Part shown: in pieces, positions 15,757 through 24,593 of the stretch | How positions within the stretch are numbered: the first letter of the stretch is position 1 | Layout: each line of letters starts with the position of its first letter | From: an uncultured Prevotellaceae bacterium | Lineage (GTDB): Bacteria > Bacteroidota > Bacteroidia > Bacteroidales > Bacteroidaceae | Direction: 5' to 3' | NCBI GenBank assembly: GCA_900315075.1 | Contig: OMXV01000009.1 | Coordinates: 1 to 64,000 of the forward strand | DNA: 64,000 bases | Program-made: the position numbers and the translations under genes | The notes under the pieces: model-generated | Database searches by the model: none | Seen by the model: only the letters and a program-made list of their open reading frames with translations | Told to the model about the DNA's origin: nothing

Positions 15757-16815
15757 ATGAAAATATGGCATATTTTCAACCCTGAGCACGACATGGCCCT
15801 TGCTGCAGGTATAAAGGGCTTTACACCACCTGCGGCTGGAAGGGGTATGCGCTATTGGTTAGGATTCTTGCCATCTTTCTGGGCTGATGATGGTGATGTG
15901 GTCATTGTGGATAATGTGGAGGTGGCCCATACATGTGCTGCCCCTTTTCAGCAATGGTTGCCAGATGTCACCTACGTCACACTCGATACTTCACAATGTC
16001 TTGCTGAGGACATACCTCATTCAAAAATAGATGTATGGGGGTGGGATGCTGCTGTCAGGTGGCAATTGCTAAAGGCTGGTGTGATGAAGGACAAAGACTT
16101 GCCTGATGATACAATGGTTTCGGCAATACGACACCTTTCTCATCGAGAGGCGTCGATTCCCATCCTCAAGGCATTAGTGGAAGCTAATGACTTCACAATT
16201 GGTGAGCGTATATGCCTACGTTCTTTAGATGAAGTGAGGAACTACATTGAGCAAAACCATCGAATTGTGGTTAAAGCTCCCTGGAGTTGTAGTGGGAGAG
16301 GGGTACGCTACTTTCAGAATAGTCTGAATGACAAAGAGACTGGTTTTGTCGGAAACATTATTTGTCAGCAGGGAGCAATAATCGCAGAACCATGGTATGA
16401 CAAGGTGTTGGACCTGGCGCTCGAATTTACTGCTGATGGACGAGGAGGGGTTATGTATGAGGGATTGTCACTCTTTGATACATCGAAAGGTGCCTATACA
16501 GGCAACCTTCTGGTTCCCGAAGAGCAAAAACTCCATCTTTTGGCGACCTATATCAAACCAGAAAAAATCTTTGTAGTGAGAGAACAACTTCTGTCAATTC
16601 TTGCTAATGAAATCGCTCATAACTATATCGGTCCCCTTGGAGTGGATATGATGGTGGTGCGTACTGATTCGGATTTTTTCCTTAATCCCTGTGTGGAAAT
16701 CAACCTCCGCCGCACTATGGGGCATGTGGCACTGAGTGTGGCTCGCCGTACAAAATTCCAGTTTCGTACTATGCGTATTGTCCCAGGCAGGCAGTATTAT
16801 TTGCAGTTGGATTAA
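15757..16815 (+). CDS. ATP-grasp-like protein of unknown substrate
   Basis: 352 aa, no signal peptide, probably cytoplasmic. Residues around 165-180 (IVVKAPWSCSGRGVRYF) resemble the ATP-binding lysine and glycine-rich loop of ATP-grasp ligases. LDLALEFTADGRGGVMYEG and NPCVEINLRRTMGHVAL further on fit the metal/ATP-binding acidic strand and Asn. The N-terminus (MKIWHIFNPEHDMALAAG) is distinctive and not a standard preATP-grasp sequence I can name. The protein probably ligates or activates a carboxylate, but the substrate cannot be inferred. It has its own full-consensus promoter, divergent from the AAA gene, and is followed 63 bp later by the GH43 gene, with which it may be co-transcribed. Confidence 0.6.
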   Translation: MKIWHIFNPEHDMALAAGIKGFTPPAAGRGMRYWLGFLPSFWADDGDVVIVDNVEVAHTCAAPFQQWLPDVTYVTLDTSQCLAEDIPHSKIDVWGWDAAVRWQLLKAGVMKDKDLPDDTMVSAIRHLSHREASIPILKALVEANDFTIGERICLRSLDEVRNYIEQNHRIVVKAPWSCSGRGVRYFQNSLNDKETGFVGNIICQQGAIIAEPWYDKVLDLALEFTADGRGGVMYEGLSLFDTSKGAYTGNLLVPEEQKLHLLATYIKPEKIFVVREQLLSILANEIAHNYIGPLGVDMMVVRTDSDFFLNPCVEINLRRTMGHVALSVARRTKFQFRTMRIVPGRQYYLQLD

Positions 16816-16878
16816 TCGTAATAGATGAAATACTTTAATAACATCAAGATAATAACAATCTAAAACATCCTATTTCTC

Positions 16879-18528
16879 ATGAAAAAATTATCTACTATCT
16901 TTGCGCTGTTAGTGTTGCCGATGGTGATGTCGGCGCAGGGCAGCTATCGCTCACAAGTATGGTCGCCCGACAATGGCAATGGTACTTTTACCAACCCTGT
17001 CATCAATGCCGACTATAGCGACCCTGACGTTTGTGTGGTGGGTGACGACTATTATCTCACTGCAAGTAGTTTTCAGTGTATTCCCGGACTGCCTATCTTA
17101 CATTCCCGCGATTTGGTGAACTGGGAAATCATCAATTATGCACTGCCTGCGGAACTCTACGAGGGTGATAGTCGGCTGATAGAGCAATTCAACACACCAC
17201 AACATGGTAATGGCGTGTGGGCACCAAGCATACGCTACCACGAAGGTACTTTCTATATCTATTGGGGAGACCCGGATAATGGCGTGTTTATGGTGAAGAC
17301 CGAAAATCCCGCTGGTCGTTGGAGTAAACCTCTCTGTGTGATAGAGGGGAAAGGACTTATCGACACCTGCCCTCTTTGGGACGAGGATGGTCGTTGTTAT
17401 TTGGTCAATGGTTGGGCAAATAGCCGCTCACGATTTGCATCTGTTCTCACCGTGCGTGAGATGAATGCCGAAGGAACTCAACCCATCTCCAACCCAGTCA
17501 TCGTCTTCGATGGCAACGGCACGGAAAACCGTACCTGCGAGGGACCAAAATTCTACAAACGTGATGGATGGTATTGGATAATGTGTCCCGCTGGAGGCGT
17601 GCCAACAGGATTCCAGCTTGCCATGCGCGCCAAGTTGCCATATGGTCCTTACGAGCATAAAATCGTATTGGCGCAGGGTAAGACTGCAGTAAATGGGCCA
17701 CATCAAGGAGGATGGGTACATACCAAATATGGTGAAGACTGGTTCCTGCATTTTCAGGACAAAGAATGTTATGGTCGTGTGGTTCATCTGCAACCCGTAG
17801 ACTGGTCGTCTGGGTGGCCTGTTATGGGAAAGAAAGGGGAGCCGGTGCTCACTTATCCGAAACCAAAATCTATTGCTAACACCATCGTCAACCCTGTCGA
17901 GAGTGATGAGTTCGACTCACCTTGCATCGGTAAACAGTGGCAATGGCAAGCCAACTACCAAGAGACATTTGGTATGCCTACAGCATTTGGCACCTTCCGT
18001 ATATTCAATTTTAAACACGACACAGCATCTCCCAATCTCTGGGATGTGCCCAATATGCTGCTGCAGAAAACCCCTGCCGACGAATTCACTGCCACAGCGA
18101 AACTGCGTTTTACCTCCAAAGCCGACAACCAGATGGGAGGTGTCATCATGATGGGCCTTGACTATTCGGCACTGATGGTGAAAAGGGTAGGAGATGAGTT
18201 CCTTTTACTGCGAACTACATGTAAGGCGGCTGATAAAGGGAAACCAGAAACGGTGGAGCAGATAGCAACATTGAAACCTACGGAGAAAGATAAGATTGAC
18301 TATAAACCAGGTATCCATATTGATATCTACATGCGGATGGTGGTAAAAGATGGTACATGCCAGTTCCTATATAGCACCAATGGTAAAAAATACCAATCAG
18401 CTGGAGATACCTTCAAAATGCGTGAAGGAAAATGGATAGGTGCCAAAATGGGATTTGTCAGTGTCGAACCTGATGGGAATACTGACCGTGGATGGGTGGA
18501 GGCCGACTGGTTCCGTGTCACTCCTTGA
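16879..18528 (+). CDS. Glycoside hydrolase family 43 beta-xylosidase / arabinofuranosidase
   Basis: 549 aa with a signal peptide (MKKLSTIFALLVLPMVMSAQ). The N-terminal five-bladed propeller of GH43 runs from about residue 35 to 340: NPVINADYSDPDV carries the general-base Asp (Asp48), LIDTCPLWDEDGRCYLV the second Asp, and TCEGPKFYKRDGWYWIM the catalytic Glu. A C-terminal beta-sandwich of about 190 residues (SDEFDSPCIGKQWQWQAN onward) matches the GH43 C2/concanavalin-like domain. It hydrolyses beta-xyloside or alpha-arabinoside side chains of plant glycans. Export to the periplasm is expected. No SusC/SusD pair or hybrid two-component system is adjacent, so it is not in a classical polysaccharide locus. 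The exact substrate cannot be told from sequence. Confidence 0.88.
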   Translation: MKKLSTIFALLVLPMVMSAQGSYRSQVWSPDNGNGTFTNPVINADYSDPDVCVVGDDYYLTASSFQCIPGLPILHSRDLVNWEIINYALPAELYEGDSRLIEQFNTPQHGNGVWAPSIRYHEGTFYIYWGDPDNGVFMVKTENPAGRWSKPLCVIEGKGLIDTCPLWDEDGRCYLVNGWANSRSRFASVLTVREMNAEGTQPISNPVIVFDGNGTENRTCEGPKFYKRDGWYWIMCPAGGVPTGFQLAMRAKLPYGPYEHKIVLAQGKTAVNGPHQGGWVHTKYGEDWFLHFQDKECYGRVVHLQPVDWSSGWPVMGKKGEPVLTYPKPKSIANTIVNPVESDEFDSPCIGKQWQWQANYQETFGMPTAFGTFRIFNFKHDTASPNLWDVPNMLLQKTPADEFTATAKLRFTSKADNQMGGVIMMGLDYSALMVKRVGDEFLLLRTTCKAADKGKPETVEQIATLKPTEKDKIDYKPGIHIDIYMRMVVKDGTCQFLYSTNGKKYQSAGDTFKMREGKWIGAKMGFVSVEPDGNTDRGWVEADWFRVTP

Positions 18529-18555
18529 TGATGGAGCCGTGATAACAAGAAAAAT

Positions 18556-18581
18556 GGGGGTGTGCCATGTGGCACACCCCC
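18556..18581. terminator. Bidirectional terminator between convergent genes
   Basis: A perfect 12-bp GC-rich stem (18556-18567 with 18570-18581) lies between the GH43 gene and the opposing His-rich gene. The minus-strand side is followed by ATTTTTCTTG. Confidence 0.8.
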
Positions 18582-18599
18582 AAAATATATCATCATTTA

Positions 18600-18851
18600 T
18601 TAATTTCTCCAAGCCCAAAATGCAAAAGCAACAATTCCTATAGCTAACAAGCAGAGGAATCTAAACAGCCATTTGGATATCAGTTTGCGACGTCGAATAG
18701 CTGAAAGACCATGACGTTTAAAACGGTCAGAGTCGTCCATGTGCTTCTTGCGTTTTTTCCCGCTACTGCTATGATGATGGTGGTGATGATGGTGGTGTTC
18801 ACCACTGCTAGATTGGCTGCTGCTATGCTTTGTTTCTTCGGAGTTACTCAT
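18600..18851 (-). CDS. Small membrane protein with a natural nine-histidine run
   Basis: 83 aa. The N-terminal 50 residues are Ser/His/Lys-rich and include nine consecutive His flanked by SSSGE and SSSGKKRKKH. A basic stretch (RRRKLISKW) precedes one transmembrane helix (LFRFLCLLAIGIVAFAFWAW) at the C-terminus. This is a tail-anchored-like topology with the His run probably in the cytoplasm. Metal binding is possible but not shown. The start at 18851 was chosen over an upstream in-frame Met because the -7 element TAATTTTG lies at 18882-18889. Single-gene unit; unknown family. Confidence 0.65.
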   Translation of the reverse strand: MSNSEETKHSSSQSSSGEHHHHHHHHHSSSGKKRKKHMDDSDRFKRHGLSAIRRRKLISKWLFRFLCLLAIGIVAFAFWAWRN

Positions 18852-18881
18852 ATTTATTCTAATAAAATGCAAATTCGGGCG

Positions 18882-18889
18882 CAAAATTA
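18882..18889 (-). promoter_or_regulatory. -7 element of the His-rich membrane protein gene
   Basis: TAATTTTG on the minus strand, 31 bp upstream of the ATG at 18851. Confidence 0.5.
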
Positions 18890-18962
18890 ATATTTTTTGA
18901 TGTCAATGAGTGAATTATTAGATATAAATTATGTTAAATCACGCGTTTGGGCTTATATAACT

Positions 18963-19012
18963 CCACAGATTGTCTGATTTTTATTGTTTTGTATGAACCA
19001 GACAATCTGTGG
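18963..19012 (-). terminator. Hairpin downstream of the membrane pyrophosphatase gene
   Basis: A perfect 14-bp stem (18963-18976 with 18999-19012) with a 22-nt T-rich loop, starting 10 bp past the hppA stop. There is no long T tract after it, so it may act as an mRNA 3' stabiliser as well as a terminator. Confidence 0.65.
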
Positions 19013-19021
19013 CTTGTTATT

Positions 19022-21229
19022 CTACAATAAAGAGAATGTTGCTGTCAGACCAGCCATCACAATGCTCACCATCGACATGAGCTTGATCAAAATGTTGAGG
19101 CTTGGGCCAGAAGTATCTTTGAAGGGGTCGCCCACGGTGTCACCCACGATAGTGGCCTTATGAGCAAATGAGCCCTTTCCACCAAATTTGCCTTCCTCCA
19201 CGTTCTTCTTGGCGTTGTCCCAGGCACCACCGGCATTGGCCATAAAGACGGCCAAAGTGAAACCGCAAGTCAGACCACCTACAAGCAGTCCAACTACACC
19301 GGCAACACCAAGTACCACGCCCACAATAATGGGGATGGCAATGGCTAATAGTGATGGGAAAACCATCTCATGCTGGGCAGCACGGGTGGAGATTTCCACA
19401 CATGAACCATAGTCTGGGGTTGCCTTTCCCTCGAGGATACCTTTTATCTCACGGAACTGGCGGCGCACCTCTTCTACCATTTTCTGGGCTGCACGACCTA
19501 CGGCTTCCATAGTGAGACCACAGAATAGGAAGGCTGCCATACCACCGATAAAGGCACCTATGAGTACCTTCGGGTTCATCAGTGTCACCTGGAAATGATT
19601 CATAAAGTCGGGAATGGTAGCATCCATGGCTTTTATTACCTCACCTTGGAGGTTTTCAATCGTTTCACCAGTGCGCTCCATGCCAATTTTCACCTCTTCT
19701 ATATATGAGGCAAGCAGGGCGAGGGCAGTGAGAGCGGCTGAGCCGATGGCAAATCCCTTACCAGTGGCTGCGGTGGTGTTGCCAAGAGCGTCGAGAGCGT
19801 CAGTGCGGTGACGTACTTCCTCACCCAGTTCACTCATTTCAGCATTACCACCGGCATTGTCGGCGATGGGGCCGTAGGCATCGGTGGCAAGGGTGATGCC
19901 CAATGTTGAAAGCATACCCACGGCGGCAATGCCAATGCCATAGAGACCGAAGGAGAGATTTTCTGCGCTCATCTCTGTTTGGAAACCGTTGGCACAAAGA
20001 TAGCTCAGCAGGATAGCCACACCTATGGTCACCACAGGGATGCAAGTGGAGATCATACCGGTACCGATACCCTTGATGATGACGGTGGCAGAGCCTGTGA
20101 GGCCAGCTTCGGAAATCTTTTGGGTAGGTTTATAGGAGTGGGACGTGTAGTATTCCGTAGCCTGGCCGATAATCACACCGGCGGCAAGACCCGTGATGAC
20201 AGAAAATGATAAACCAAGCCAATTTTCCAACTTCAGCAGGTACAGGATGGGGAATGTAGCCACGGCTATGAGCAATGCAGAGACATTGGTGCCTAAAGAG
20301 AGGGAATGGAGCAGGTTTTTCATTGTGGCACCTTCCTTAGTGCGTACTAAATAGATGCCTAAGATGGAAAGAAACACACCCACGGCGGCAATCAGCATCG
20401 GTGCGATGACAGCCCTGAGCTGCATACCTTCAATTTGAGATGTGGCAAATGCTGCGGCTCCGAGGGCTGCGGTGGAAAGAATACTTCCGCAATAACTCTC
20501 ATAAAGGTCGGCACCCATACCGGCAACGTCGCCTACATTGTCACCCACATTGTCGGCGATAGTGGCGGGGTTGCGGGGGTCGTCTTCTGGGATGTCGGCC
20601 TCAACTTTACCCACAATGTCGGCGCCCACATCGGCTGCTTTGGTGTAGATACCACCACCCACACGGGCAAACAATGCCTGGCACGATGCACCCATGCCGA
20701 AGGTCAGCATTGTCGTGGTGATGGTGACAAGGGCGAGCTTGTCGCCATTATAAAAGAGGTTCAGCACGATAAACCATATCGCTATGTCGAGCAGAGCGAG
20801 ACCCACCACGGTGAGGCCCATCACAGCACCGCTACGGAAGGCGATACGCAGACCACCATCAAGACTTTTACGGGCGGCATTGGCGGTGCGTGCAGAGGCA
20901 TAGGTGGCAGTCTTCATGCCAAAGAAACCTGCCAGACCACTGAAGAAACCGCCAGTAAGGAATGCGAAGGGCACCCAGGGGTTCTGCACCTTCAGCACGT
21001 ATGCCATAAAGGCAAAAATGGCTGCCAAAATGATAAATACTATGGCTACTACCCGGTATTGTTGCTTTAGATAAGCCATGGCGCCTTTGCGCACATATTC
21101 GGCAATCTCTTTCATACGGGGTGTGCCCTCATCTTCACGGAACATACTTGTGAAGAAATACCATGCCATTCCCAATGCGCACACTGAGGCAATGGGAACA
21201 AGCCAAAAGACTAATGGGATGTTATTCAT
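19022..21229 (-). CDS. hppA: Membrane-bound ion-translocating pyrophosphatase, K+-dependent type
   Basis: 735 aa with about 16 transmembrane helices. It hydrolyses pyrophosphate and pumps H+ and/or Na+ across the inner membrane. Signature segments are present: [20 protein letters not shown] and [20 protein letters not shown] (substrate and Mg2+ aspartates), [17 protein letters not shown], and [12 protein letters not shown] plus [17 protein letters not shown] near the C-terminus. The motif [10 protein letters not shown] has Ala where K+-independent enzymes have Lys, so K+ dependence is expected; such enzymes are often Na+ pumps in Bacteroidetes relatives, but the ion cannot be decided by eye. 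It lies a few kb from PPDK, whose pyruvate-forming direction consumes pyrophosphate. Single-gene unit on the minus strand. Confidence 0.97.
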   Translation of the reverse strand: MNNIPLVFWLVPIASVCALGMAWYFFTSMFREDEGTPRMKEIAEYVRKGAMAYLKQQYRVVAIVFIILAAIFAFMAYVLKVQNPWVPFAFLTGGFFSGLAGFFGMKTATYASARTANAARKSLDGGLRIAFRSGAVMGLTVVGLALLDIAIWFIVLNLFYNGDKLALVTITTTMLTFGMGASCQALFARVGGGIYTKAADVGADIVGKVEADIPEDDPRNPATIADNVGDNVGDVAGMGADLYESYCGSILSTAALGAAAFATSQIEGMQLRAVIAPMLIAAVGVFLSILGIYLVRTKEGATMKNLLHSLSLGTNVSALLIAVATFPILYLLKLENWLGLSFSVITGLAAGVIIGQATEYYTSHSYKPTQKISEAGLTGSATVIIKGIGTGMISTCIPVVTIGVAILLSYLCANGFQTEMSAENLSFGLYGIGIAAVGMLSTLGITLATDAYGPIADNAGGNAEMSELGEEVRHRTDALDALGNTTAATGKGFAIGSAALTALALLASYIEEVKIGMERTGETIENLQGEVIKAMDATIPDFMNHFQVTLMNPKVLIGAFIGGMAAFLFCGLTMEAVGRAAQKMVEEVRRQFREIKGILEGKATPDYGSCVEISTRAAQHEMVFPSLLAIAIPIIVGVVLGVAGVVGLLVGGLTCGFTLAVFMANAGGAWDNAKKNVEEGKFGGKGSFAHKATIVGDTVGDPFKDTSGPSLNILIKLMSMVSIVMAGLTATFSLL

Positions 21230-21395
21230 GCTGTTAAGTGATTAAAATTTAGATTTAACGTAATTTCGTACAAAATTACGACAATTCACTTAAATATAGA
21301 CTTGTGAAGTGATAATTTTTGTTAATAAGTGTGATTTTTACCATTATTATGCATTTTTATGCAAGCAGAAGTTCAAAATGAAGGGAATTTGAAAC

Positions 21396-21431
21396 GTTTT
21401 TGGGGAGTTTATACAATACCTCCCCAAAAAC
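21396..21431. terminator. 12-bp palindromic hairpin
   Basis: GTTTTTGGGGAG (21396-21407) pairs with CTCCCCAAAAAC (21420-21431) around a 12-nt loop. On the minus strand it lies downstream of the porin gene and ends in a T run, so it could terminate porin transcription. Confidence 0.55.
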
Positions 21432-21469
21432 ACAGAGGCGCAGAGTAAAAATGCTCTGTGCCTCTGTGT
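21430..21469. repeat. CACAGAGGCACAGAG palindrome, copy 1
   Basis: Stem 21430-21445 / 21454-21469 (16 bp, one mismatch). The same sequence recurs as a perfect 17-bp stem at 35140-35177, so it is a dispersed repeat as well as a likely terminator. Confidence 0.65.
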
Positions 21470-21496
21470 TGAAAAATGTTCATCAAAAGGAGTATA

Positions 21497-21535
21497 ACTC
21501 CCCTCGCCCTTTGGAGAGGGGTTGGGGTGAGGCTT
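21497..21535 (+). repeat. CCCCTCGCCC...GGTGAGGCTT dispersed repeat, copy 1
   Basis: About 39 bp, including CTCCCCTCGCCCTTTGGAGA. Related copies lie at 32091-32128 (opposite orientation) and 42437-42476. It abuts the porin stop codon. Confidence 0.65.
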
Positions 21536-22644
21536 TAGAACCTGAAATCCAACTCTACATCCACAAAGTTGTAGTTGTGATTGTCGGGGTTAGCAATGGA
21601 GCGGTCGTTTACACGTGCATATTCAGCAGTAATCTCGAGGTTCTTTGAGATAAAATAGTTGGCACCCACCTCATACATACTCTTTGAGGTGTCCCAGTTT
21701 TTCGACGGACGATAGCACTGATAACGTGCCTTGGCATGTAGCTTTGACTTGACCACAGGTACAATGCCGAAGACATACCAACCGTCGGCCTTGTCGCCTT
21801 TGGAGAGGTCAACGACATCGCTGCCAATACCCTCAGCGGCCACACCCTGACTGTGGACGTATTCAGTACGGAATGTGAATTCATTTTTGTCGTATTCGGC
21901 CGAGAGACAATAGCGGTTGCGGGAGGCACTGCCATAATCCTGAAGAATTGTACCACCGTTAGGAAGCTCCTCTCTGATTTTCATGCTGCCGCGGCTACCT
22001 TTCCATCCAAAAGCACCAATGCGCACACCATCGATGGGCATCACCCAGATGCCGCCAATGATGTCCTTGCGCTCATCTCGGTCTTTCATGTTGATACCCT
22101 CACCATTGTACACACCAATCTGATAATGGAAAAGCCGACGTCCATTGGCATTTGGGAAGAGGTCACCCTGGAACTGGATACCGATGTCGCGGCCGCCCGA
22201 TGATTTTTCACCAACTCGGTCACCGAAGCCAGAGAGTCTGTTAATCACATCAGCGTAGGAATACCAGCCTTGTGTGATGGGGTGGGTGGGGTTCTCAAAA
22301 GTGAAGGCACGCTTGAATTGTCCTACGCGAATACGGAATTCCTTGTGCTTCACCCACTCTGTGTAGAGGTCCACGAGTTGTACGGTTGGTTCAGCAGGAC
22401 CTTTTGCGTTGGTGCCTTGAATTTGGGCACGCCAGTCGAAATCGCCAATTTTACCGTCAAAGATCAAACGCAGAAGGCGAAGGTTGAATTCGTTATGTTC
22501 GCTGCCTTCCTTGTCATCTGCTTGATATTGCAACATACCATATCCGCTGATCTTGAAGTTGTCGTACCATTTCTTTGTCTCTTGGGCATAGGCATTGGCA
22601 AATCCTAATGCTAATACGCAAATCATTAATAATTTCTTTTTCAT
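21535..22644 (-). CDS. OprO/OprP-type (phosphate-selective) porin
   Basis: 369 aa with signal peptide MKKKLLMICVLALGFANAYA. The mature protein is rich in amphipathic strands (FKISGYGMLQYQAD, RIRVGQFKRAFTFENPT, VGANYFISKNLEITAEYARV) and ends in VELDFRF with C-terminal Phe. The pattern GQFK, then FGDRVGEKSSGGRDIGIQFQ is typical of the porin O/P superfamily, which forms 16-stranded outer-membrane channels for anions in Proteobacteria. In Bacteroidetes the substrate is usually unproven, so phosphate specificity is only a family label. Single-gene unit between repeats and the rlmD gene. Confidence 0.82.
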   Translation of the reverse strand: MKKKLLMICVLALGFANAYAQETKKWYDNFKISGYGMLQYQADDKEGSEHNEFNLRLLRLIFDGKIGDFDWRAQIQGTNAKGPAEPTVQLVDLYTEWVKHKEFRIRVGQFKRAFTFENPTHPITQGWYSYADVINRLSGFGDRVGEKSSGGRDIGIQFQGDLFPNANGRRLFHYQIGVYNGEGINMKDRDERKDIIGGIWVMPIDGVRIGAFGWKGSRGSMKIREELPNGGTILQDYGSASRNRYCLSAEYDKNEFTFRTEYVHSQGVAAEGIGSDVVDLSKGDKADGWYVFGIVPVVKSKLHAKARYQCYRPSKNWDTSKSMYEVGANYFISKNLEITAEYARVNDRSIANPDNHNYNFVDVELDFRF

Positions 22645-22698
22645 AGTCTTGTATTGTTTGGTTAGTATTGTTTTTTTGAGAGTTTGGGAGTTTAGGAA

Positions 22699-24144
22699 CT
22701 ACAGGAGTTCAGACAATATCTTAGGAGACCTCTCAACAAGCTGTACTACATTCTCCACATGTGGTGTATGGGGGAACATATCCACAGGCTGTACGGCAGC
22801 TACCTGATAATCGCAGTCAAGCAGCGCAAGGTCGCGCGCCTGAGTAGCTGGGTTGCAACTTACATATACGATGCGGTGTGGATGGGTACGAAGGATGGTT
22901 GCTACTACGTCGGGATGCATGCCTGCCCGTGGCGGGTCTGTAATAATGACATCTGGACGTCCATGCTTTGTTATGAACTCGTCTGTAAGGATGTCTTTCA
23001 TGTCGCCGGCAAAGAATGTGGTGTTGTCGATGCCATTTAGACGAGAGTTTACCTTGGCATCCTCGATGGCCTCAGGCACATATTCTATGCCGATGACATG
23101 CTGGGCATGTCGGGCAACAAAATTGGCAATTGTCCCAGTACCTGTATAGAGGTCATAGACAAGTTCTTTACCAGTCAGAGCTGCAAAGTCACGTGCCACC
23201 TTATAAAGTATAAATGCTTGGTCGGTGTTGGTCTGGTAGAAACTCTTTGGCCCAACTTTGAAACGCAATTCCTCCATTGTCTCAAAAATATGGTCGTTGC
23301 CACGGAATACTACCACCTCTAAATCGCCGAAAGTGTCGTTACATTTCTGGTTATCGACATAAAGTAGTGACGTGATTTGTGGGAAACGCTCAGCGATATG
23401 GCTAAGAAGTGATTCTGCTGTCGACTTGTCGTCGGGTGTTTCAAAATGGAATTGTACGAGTACCATCCATTCTCCGGTGTTGGAATTGCGTATCATCACG
23501 TCGCGTAGGAGACCATGTTGCTGACGCAGGTCGAAGAATGTCATCCCAGTCTCGTAGGCATAGTCACGGATAGCATTGCGTATTTCGTTGTGGAGTGGGT
23601 CCATCAACTTACAGTCATCGATGGGGAACACCTTGTCGAAAGCACTGGTGATGTGAAGGCCTATGGCGTTCATTTGGTCATAGGTCACGCCGCTTGCAAT
23701 TTCGGTTGGTGTGAGCCACCGTTTATTGGAGCAAGCGAATTCCATCTTGTTGCGATATGCCACGGTGTGCGCAGAACCCAATATGGGGCGGAACTCAGGT
23801 AGTGCCACCTTTCCAATGCGTGTGAGTTGGTCAAATACTTGGCGGTGCTTCATGCGTAATTGTTCCTCGTAGGGTAGAATTTGCCATTTGCAGCCACCGC
23901 AGAAACCGAAATGGGGGCACAACGGTTCGCTACGCACTTCGCTTTTGCTGATAAAACGGATGACCTCAGCCTCGCAATAACTATGTTTCTTTTTGCGCAC
24001 TTGTAAATCAACCACGTCGCCGGGAACGACAAAGGGCACAAAAACCACCATGTCGTTGACACGCGCTATGCATTTACCTTCAGCGGCACAATCGGTGATG
24101 GTTACATTCTCTAATATTGGGAGTGGCTTCTTCTTTCTTGCCAT
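22699..24144 (-). CDS. rlmD: 23S rRNA (uracil-5-)-methyltransferase RlmD-like (RumA family)
   Basis: 481 aa. It methylates C5 of a uridine in 23S rRNA (U1939-type) with S-adenosylmethionine. The N-terminal 70 residues form a TRAM RNA-binding domain. The iron-sulphur cysteines appear as CPHFGFCGGCKW near residue 80. The SAM-binding motif is VYDLYTGTGTIANFVA, followed by TDPPRAGMHPDVV and the nucleophile motif VYVSCNPATQARDL. Length and motifs are complete. Cytoplasmic housekeeping gene. RlmC or a tRNA m5U enzyme of the same superfamily cannot be excluded by eye, but the TRAM plus Fe-S layout favours RlmD. The short gap to the porin gene (54 bp) allows co-transcription. Confidence 0.9.
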   Translation of the reverse strand: MARKKKPLPILENVTITDCAAEGKCIARVNDMVVFVPFVVPGDVVDLQVRKKKHSYCEAEVIRFISKSEVRSEPLCPHFGFCGGCKWQILPYEEQLRMKHRQVFDQLTRIGKVALPEFRPILGSAHTVAYRNKMEFACSNKRWLTPTEIASGVTYDQMNAIGLHITSAFDKVFPIDDCKLMDPLHNEIRNAIRDYAYETGMTFFDLRQQHGLLRDVMIRNSNTGEWMVLVQFHFETPDDKSTAESLLSHIAERFPQITSLLYVDNQKCNDTFGDLEVVVFRGNDHIFETMEELRFKVGPKSFYQTNTDQAFILYKVARDFAALTGKELVYDLYTGTGTIANFVARHAQHVIGIEYVPEAIEDAKVNSRLNGIDNTTFFAGDMKDILTDEFITKHGRPDVIITDPPRAGMHPDVVATILRTHPHRIVYVSCNPATQARDLALLDCDYQVAAVQPVDMFPHTPHVENVVQLVERSPKILSELL

Positions 24145-24515
24145 AAAAGTCGTTTGTATAGTTTTCTTATTTACTCAACTTTCGCAAGCTCCAGTTTCGT
24201 CTGGTTTTTAGATTTTTAGGTCGCTTAGCTTGCAGGTTTTAAGGTGATATATGTATGGCTAACGATATGTTTGAGCATACCTTACCTCATAACCTCATAA
24301 CCTAAAGACCTCATAACCTCGAAGTTGAGCGAATGCGAAACTTCAATTATTTATTATCCATGCTGAGATGCAGCTTATCTTCTGCAAAGATAATTAAAAA
24401 AATGTGAAAAACAATTTTTTTTGCTGTTTTTTTATGTTGAAGGTTTTTTTATACACTTTTATACACTGTTCATTATTTATAAATACCCCTCTCGAAAAAT
24501 TTTTTTATTTAAAAG
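24145..24515. other. Gene-free divergent region with CCTCATAACCT repeats
   Basis: About 370 bp between the divergent rlmD and ppdK genes. It contains a short array of ACCTCATAACCT units (about 24284-24320) and a CAACTTTCGCAAGCTCCAG-like segment. Nothing coding is supported. Confidence 0.5.
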
Positions 24516-24547
24516 TTTGTAGATTTGCCGAATTTGATGTATTTTTG
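24516..24547 (+). promoter_or_regulatory. Promoter of ppdK
   Basis: TTTG at 24516-24519, 20 nt, TATTTTTG at 24540-24547. Full consensus. The leader to the ATG at 24594 is about 40 nt. Confidence 0.8.
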
Positions 24548-24593
24548 CATCTTACAAAGTAACATCTATATTTTATTGTAACCATAAACCATT

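Larger units (their letters stand above)
21230..21534. other. Gap with three consecutive palindromic repeats
   Basis: 305 bp between hppA and the porin gene (minus strand). It holds a 12-bp palindrome at 21396-21431, a CACAGAGGCRCAGAG palindrome at 21430-21469, and a CCCCTCGCCCTTTGGAGAGG-type repeat at 21497-21535 that runs into the porin stop codon. The left part is AT-rich upstream sequence of hppA. Confidence 0.6.

Noticed and set aside
20435-21070. A 211-codon plus-strand open frame opposite hppA
   Set aside because: hppA is unmistakable; the antisense translation is Gly/His/Cys/Thr-rich without domains.
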